Assembly: GCA_030683995.1 (NCBI GenBank)
Contig: JAUXPH010000022.1
Location: 1 to 64,000 of the forward strand
Length of the DNA: 64,000 nucleotides
Reading direction: 5' to 3'
DNA from: Lutibacter sp.
GTDB lineage: Bacteria > Bacteroidota > Bacteroidia > Flavobacteriales > Flavobacteriaceae
Shown: positions 60,782 to 64,000 of the stretch, piece by piece
Layout: each line of letters starts with the position of its first letter
Numbering within the stretch: position 1 is the first letter of the stretch
Translations under genes and position numbers: made by a program
The notes under the pieces: generated by a model
What the model saw: only the letters and a program-made list of their open reading frames with translations
Databases searched by the model: none
What the model was told of the DNA's origin: nothing

Positions 60782-61369
60782 ATGATAAGTACGGAAAAGT
60801 TCAATAAAGCCATTAAATTATTTGATGAAGCAAATGCGTTAGACCCAAATAAAGAAATTTTTAAGGGAAAAGAATACCCAAAAGAGTTGTTATATGCCAT
60901 TCGTATGACAGAAAGGCTGCATAAATTTATGCCCAGCCCATCTGAGGCATTAAAGTTAACGGTACGATGCCAACATATTTGCAGATGGGAAATTCCGAGA
61001 GATTCCTATGAAATGAATAGGGTAGGGTATTTGAAGTGGCGACAAGATTTAAAACATTTTCATTCAAAAAAAGCAACGGATATTTTAATGAAAGTTGGCT
61101 ATGGAGATGAAATGAGGCATCAGGTTGAAAAGCTGCTTTTGAAAAAAGATTTAAAAAAAAGCGCGGAGACCCAAACATTGGAAGATGTGGTTTGTTTGGT
61201 GTTTTTAGAATTTTATTTTTTGAAATTTTCAAAAAAATATGCCGAAGCCAAACTCATAGAAATTGTGCAGAAAACTTGGAAAAAAATGTCTGCTGAGGGT
61301 CATAAAGCAGCGTTAGAATTAGAACTCCCTAAAAAAGCACTCTCTTTAATTTCAAAGGCGCTCAGTTAA
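60782..61369 (+). CDS. DUF4202 family protein
   Basis: The protein is 195 residues, all helical. Recognisable family features are IKLFDEANALDPN, LYAIRMTERLHKFMPSPSEALKLTVRCQHICRWEIPR, and a C-terminal part with several lysine-rich helices. Genes of this family are mostly found in nitrate assimilation clusters, as here. The histidine and arginine-rich RCQHICRW stretch resembles an HD-like site, but no activity is known. It lies between nirD and the kinase gene with gaps of 21 and 14 bp. Confidence 0.85.
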   Translation: MISTEKFNKAIKLFDEANALDPNKEIFKGKEYPKELLYAIRMTERLHKFMPSPSEALKLTVRCQHICRWEIPRDSYEMNRVGYLKWRQDLKHFHSKKATDILMKVGYGDEMRHQVEKLLLKKDLKKSAETQTLEDVVCLVFLEFYFLKFSKKYAEAKLIEIVQKTWKKMSAEGHKAALELELPKKALSLISKALS

Positions 61370-61383
61370 TAAGCTTTACTTTT

Positions 61384-63207
61384 ATGCGCGATAAAAACGT
61401 AGACATACCATTAGAAAAGGCTACCTTCTTTAAATTTAGGAGACTGTACTTAATGGCAATTATGTTAATCGCCGGCACTATTATTATAGTGCAAATATTA
61501 ATACAAAAACATTTAAATTCCCAGTTAAATGATTCCAGTATAATCAATATTTCGGGAAGGCAACGAATGCTCAGCCAAAAATTGATTAAAGAAGTTTTAT
61601 ATTTAAATAATTTCACTGCTGAAGAAGAAAGATTAAACAGGGCTTCCATTATTAAATCAGACAGTAAGGCTTTCTTAAAAGCGCATTTAAATTTACAAGA
61701 TGAATTTAGTGATTTAGGGGCATTGATCCATAGCAATCCAGAAATTAAAGAATTGTTTAAGCAAATTGAGAAATCTCAAAAAGAGATTGTGAACATAAGT
61801 GGTGAGGTTACTGATTTGATACTTGAGAACCCCTTAATTTCATCCGATTCTTTGCAGGTTCATATAAATCAATTAGAAAAGGCCGAGCATCAATTTTTAA
61901 GGATAATGGATGAAATTGTTTTTAAATTTGATGAAATCAGTCAGCAAAAAGTTGAGGATTTAAAACAAAAAGAATATGTTTTGCTGGCAATATCGTTACT
62001 TATACTGTTGTTTGAAATATTATTTTTATTTAAACCAATTTCAATCCATATCAAAAATGTGATTGGAGATCTCATAAAATCAAAAATAGAAACACAGGAA
62101 AATGCTAAAAAAATTGAAGAACTTTATATTGCCAAAGAAGCATCATTACAAGAATTAAAAGGGTTAAATTATGCATTGGACAATGCCGCATTGTTCGCCA
62201 GTGTCGGGCAAGACGGCTCTTTGGTTCATATGAGTAAAAAGTTTAAAAATTTATTGGGTATTGATAAACAAGATATTCACCGGAATTTAGAAGAATTGTT
62301 GTTAATAAATGAAGGGGAGCAACAAACATTAAAAGAACTTTTAAAAGGAAACAGAAGAGCTATATGGATAGGGGAAGTTCAGGTGACCACTGCAAACAAT
62401 GGAATTATATGGTTGGAGATGTCAATTATCCCAATGAACAATGTTAATACCAATCAAAGAGTTTTGGTGTTGTGCAACGATATCAACAAAAGGAAGGAAT
62501 CCCAAAAAGTTATAGATGGTTTAAATGAACGGAGATTTCAGGAACAGGTAGGCATGCAAAAAGTCCAAGCAAGTCAAATTGTTGAGGCTCAGGAAGAAGA
62601 GCGCAAGCGGATAGCCAAAGATATACATGACGGAATTGGACAAATGCTCACCGCCCTAAAGTTTAACATTGAATCAATTAAACCTGCTAATGTTGACACA
62701 ACAACCAATAAAGTTGAAATATTAAAGGCGCTTTTAGGCAATTTAATTAAAGAAGTAAGAACAGTGACCTTTAATTTAACGCCGCCCGAATTGATAGATT
62801 TCGGCATTGTTCCCGCCATAAGTAAATTGGTGGAACAACTGTCGAATTTTACGGAAAAAAACATCTATTTTGAAAATAAAACAGATTTTAAAGGCAGATT
62901 TGATTCCCTGATCGAAACTAATTTATACAGAGTTGTTCAAGAAGCAGTCAATAATGCAATAAAATATGCAGAATCAAATTATATTTTAATTTCAATTAGC
63001 CATTCAGATCAATTATTAAGCATTGTAATTGATGATGACGGGAAAGGTTTTGATGCTCAAAAATTATTAAAAAAAAATAAAGAAGAAGGCATGGGCTTGT
63101 TTTTTATGAGAGAAAGGATAAGTTATATAAACGGCAGAATTTTTATAAATTCTTCAAAAAACAGTGGAACTCGTATCACAATTAACATAAATTTACCCAA
63201 ATCTTAA
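61384..63207 (+). CDS. NarX-like sensor histidine kinase
   Basis: The protein is 607 residues. Membrane helices at about 20-40 and 197-218 enclose a periplasmic helical domain with ISGRQRMLSQKLIKE near residue 56, a signature of the PilJ/NarX nitrate-sensing type. A PAS-like domain is at about 260-380. HisKA_3 has the phosphorylated histidine in AKDIHDGIGQMLTAL near 418, and the ATPase domain has EAVNNAIKYAES and GMGLFFMRERI. It is the last gene of the nirB operon. The NarL-type regulator at 47945 should be its partner. Confidence 0.92.
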   Translation: MRDKNVDIPLEKATFFKFRRLYLMAIMLIAGTIIIVQILIQKHLNSQLNDSSIINISGRQRMLSQKLIKEVLYLNNFTAEEERLNRASIIKSDSKAFLKAHLNLQDEFSDLGALIHSNPEIKELFKQIEKSQKEIVNISGEVTDLILENPLISSDSLQVHINQLEKAEHQFLRIMDEIVFKFDEISQQKVEDLKQKEYVLLAISLLILLFEILFLFKPISIHIKNVIGDLIKSKIETQENAKKIEELYIAKEASLQELKGLNYALDNAALFASVGQDGSLVHMSKKFKNLLGIDKQDIHRNLEELLLINEGEQQTLKELLKGNRRAIWIGEVQVTTANNGIIWLEMSIIPMNNVNTNQRVLVLCNDINKRKESQKVIDGLNERRFQEQVGMQKVQASQIVEAQEEERKRIAKDIHDGIGQMLTALKFNIESIKPANVDTTTNKVEILKALLGNLIKEVRTVTFNLTPPELIDFGIVPAISKLVEQLSNFTEKNIYFENKTDFKGRFDSLIETNLYRVVQEAVNNAIKYAESNYILISISHSDQLLSIVIDDDGKGFDAQKLLKKNKEEGMGLFFMRERISYINGRIFINSSKNSGTRITININLPKS

Positions 63208-63249
63208 ATATTATATAACAATAATTGGTGTTTTAAATCCGTATTGCCT

Positions 63250-63257
63250 TATATTTG
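63250..63257 (+). promoter_or_regulatory. -7 box of the metH leader
   Basis: TATATTTG is a perfect TAnnTTTG box located about 30 nt before the second riboswitch. A TTG-like -33 is not clear at the usual distance. Confidence 0.55.
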
Positions 63258-63286
63258 CAGCCAAGTTCATAAACACAGTGACCACA

Positions 63287-63387
63287 GTTATTAAGAAAGG
63301 CAGAGGGATTAGACCCGTTGAAGCCTTAGCAACCCTTTATTTATAAAGAAGGTGCTACATTCTACCAAAATATTTTGGATAGATAAC
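63287..63387 (+). ncRNA. SAM-I (S-box) riboswitch aptamer upstream of metH
   Basis: The aptamer core is nearly the same as that at 29174: P1 GTTAT (63287-63291) with ATAAC (63383-63387), GAGGGATTAGACCC, GTTGAAGCC, TTAGCAACC, a CTTTAT/ATAAAG stem and AAGGTGCTA. It lies about 390 nt before metH. A REP-like element sits in between, so how it controls metH is unclear. The complementary 11-nt segment present after the first riboswitch is not found here. Confidence 0.88.
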
Positions 63388-63438
63388 GAAGAGACTTTTC
63401 CAGAATTCTTCATGCATTTTTTAATAATTTTATTGGGT

Positions 63439-63540
63439 TTGCCCGCCTTTTTGGAGGGCGTTACCCGCCAGCTGGCGGGTCGGGCTTTTCGCTATATCTT
63501 TTTTTCAAAAAGGATATCGCTTCAATGCCTAACGCAAACT
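63439..63540. repeat. REP-like intergenic element, copy 5
   Basis: It reads TGCCCGCCTTTTTGGAGGGCG, TTACCCGCCAGCTGGCGGG, TCGGGCTTTTCGCT, then an ATATC-T7-CAAAAAGGATAT hairpin and TTCAATGCCTAACGCAAA. It is the most complete copy in the window and gives the limits of the element: GCCCGCC at one end and CCTAACGCAAA at the other. Confidence 0.7.
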
Positions 63541-63775
63541 GATTTACGATTTTAGATTTTAGATTTACGATTTGTTTTAGAATTAAAAATATCGACAAGG
63601 TAAAATTCGTCAATCGTCAATTGTAAATCCAAAATTTTCTTTGCGCCCTTTGCGTATTTTCTTTGCGTCCCGATAGCTATCGGGATTGCGGTTAAATTTT
63701 TTCTTGTTTTTTCGTAAAAAGGCAAAAGCGTGAACTAAAAAATAAAATTTAAAAACACAACAACAACCATCAACA
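63541..63775. other. non-coding leader region before metH
   Basis: I see no gene here. It carries repeated GATTTACGATTTTAGATTT words also seen at 16190-16225, a TTTGCGCCCTTTGCGTATTTTC stretch like that near 20035, and the CCCGATAGCTATCGGG palindrome at 63669-63684. Confidence 0.6.
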
Positions 63776-64000
63776 ATGGGTAACATAAAAGAAGAAATAC
63801 AAAAACGGATATTGGTGCTTGATGGTGCTATGGGAACCATGATTCAGCAATACCGATTTTCTGAAGAAGAATACAGAGGCGAACAGTTTAAAGATTTTCA
63901 CGTTTCCGTAAAAGGAAATAACGATATGCTTTCCATCACCCAGCCTCAAGCCATCAAAGAAATCCACCGAAAATATTTGGAAGCGGGCGCCGACATCATT
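63776..64000 (+). CDS. metH: methionine synthase, N-terminal part
   Basis: The window ends after 75 codons. The start [28 protein letters not shown] matches in type the homocysteine-binding domain of cobalamin-dependent methionine synthase ([10 protein letters not shown] and the NDMLSITQP stretch). In some Bacteroidota this domain is encoded as a separate gene, so it cannot be told whether the rest of MetH is fused. A SAM-I riboswitch precedes it by about 390 nt. Confidence 0.88.
   Translation, partial: MGNIKEEIQKRILVLDGAMGTMIQQYRFSEEEYRGEQFKDFHVSVKGNNDMLSITQPQAIKEIHRKYLEAGADII

Noticed and set aside
63388-63440. Initial idea that the metH riboswitch had lost the 3' strand of P1
   Set aside because: Re-reading showed P1 is formed by GTTAT and ATAAC at 63287 and 63383, so the aptamer is complete; only the extra 11-nt complementary segment of the metX copy is missing.
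1-64000. tRNA and rRNA genes
   Set aside because: I found no tRNA-like cloverleaf with a GTTCRANNC arm and no rRNA core sequence by eye; a tRNAscan-type search would be needed to exclude them fully.

Overview
The window looks like chromosome from a member of the Bacteroidota, most likely Flavobacteriaceae. It is AT-rich, and its promoters carry the Bacteroidota -7 box TAnnTTTG with a TTTG-like element about 19-20 nt upstream. It encodes family-typical proteins (GLPGLI, TonB-receptor-like outer membrane barrels, an RprXY-like two-component pair) and several dispersed REP-like repeats. No rRNA, tRNA, CRISPR array, prophage or intact transposase was seen.

Layout. 1-3863: end of a YfcC-type transporter, a lipoprotein, a GNAT acetyltransferase and a class A penicillin-binding protein. 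3864-9387: an accessory island, all on the minus strand. It holds a group II intron remnant, a membrane protein, an attC-like inverted repeat and a small regulon (DUF2024, GGCT-fold, MarR, YggS, a secreted protein, a thioredoxin-fold protein) whose three promoters share one operator. 9388-24438: deoxynucleoside kinase, two-component system, GLPGLI protein and barrel, CBM48 protein, PAS-only protein, ATP-grasp protein, a large amidohydrolase, cupin and hemerythrin proteins. 24448-34003: HutD, MetK and the methionine block (MetY, OsmC, MetX, aspartokinase-homoserine dehydrogenase, MetZ). 34312-42843: sulfate assimilation (DUF2061, CysH, CysD, CysN, sulfite reductase, CobA, ferredoxin reductase, ferredoxin, siroheme synthase). 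42864-63207: nitrate assimilation (rubredoxin-fused protein, nitrate reductase, NarL-type regulator, porin, NrtABCD-type transporter, FNR-like regulator, NarK, second CobA, NirB, NirD, DUF4202, NarX-like kinase). 63287-64000: a SAM-I riboswitch and the start of metH.

How it fits together. Sulfate is activated by CysDN, reduced by CysH and a ferredoxin-dependent siroheme enzyme, and the sulfide enters homocysteine through MetY or MetZ. Nitrate is imported by NarK and/or the ABC transporter, reduced by NasC and NirBD, and the siroheme needed by both routes is made by the two CobA copies and the Met8-like enzyme. Methionine control uses two mechanisms: SAM-I riboswitches in front of metX and metH, and two tandem Met/Cys-rich leader peptides, each followed by a terminator, in front of metY.

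Most notable: the tandem Met/Cys leader attenuators, a repeated TACGTA palindrome at nitrate-assimilation promoters, an in-frame stop in nrtA just after the lipoprotein signal, the MarR operator set, and a rubredoxin fused to what looks like a degenerate siroheme-reductase relative.
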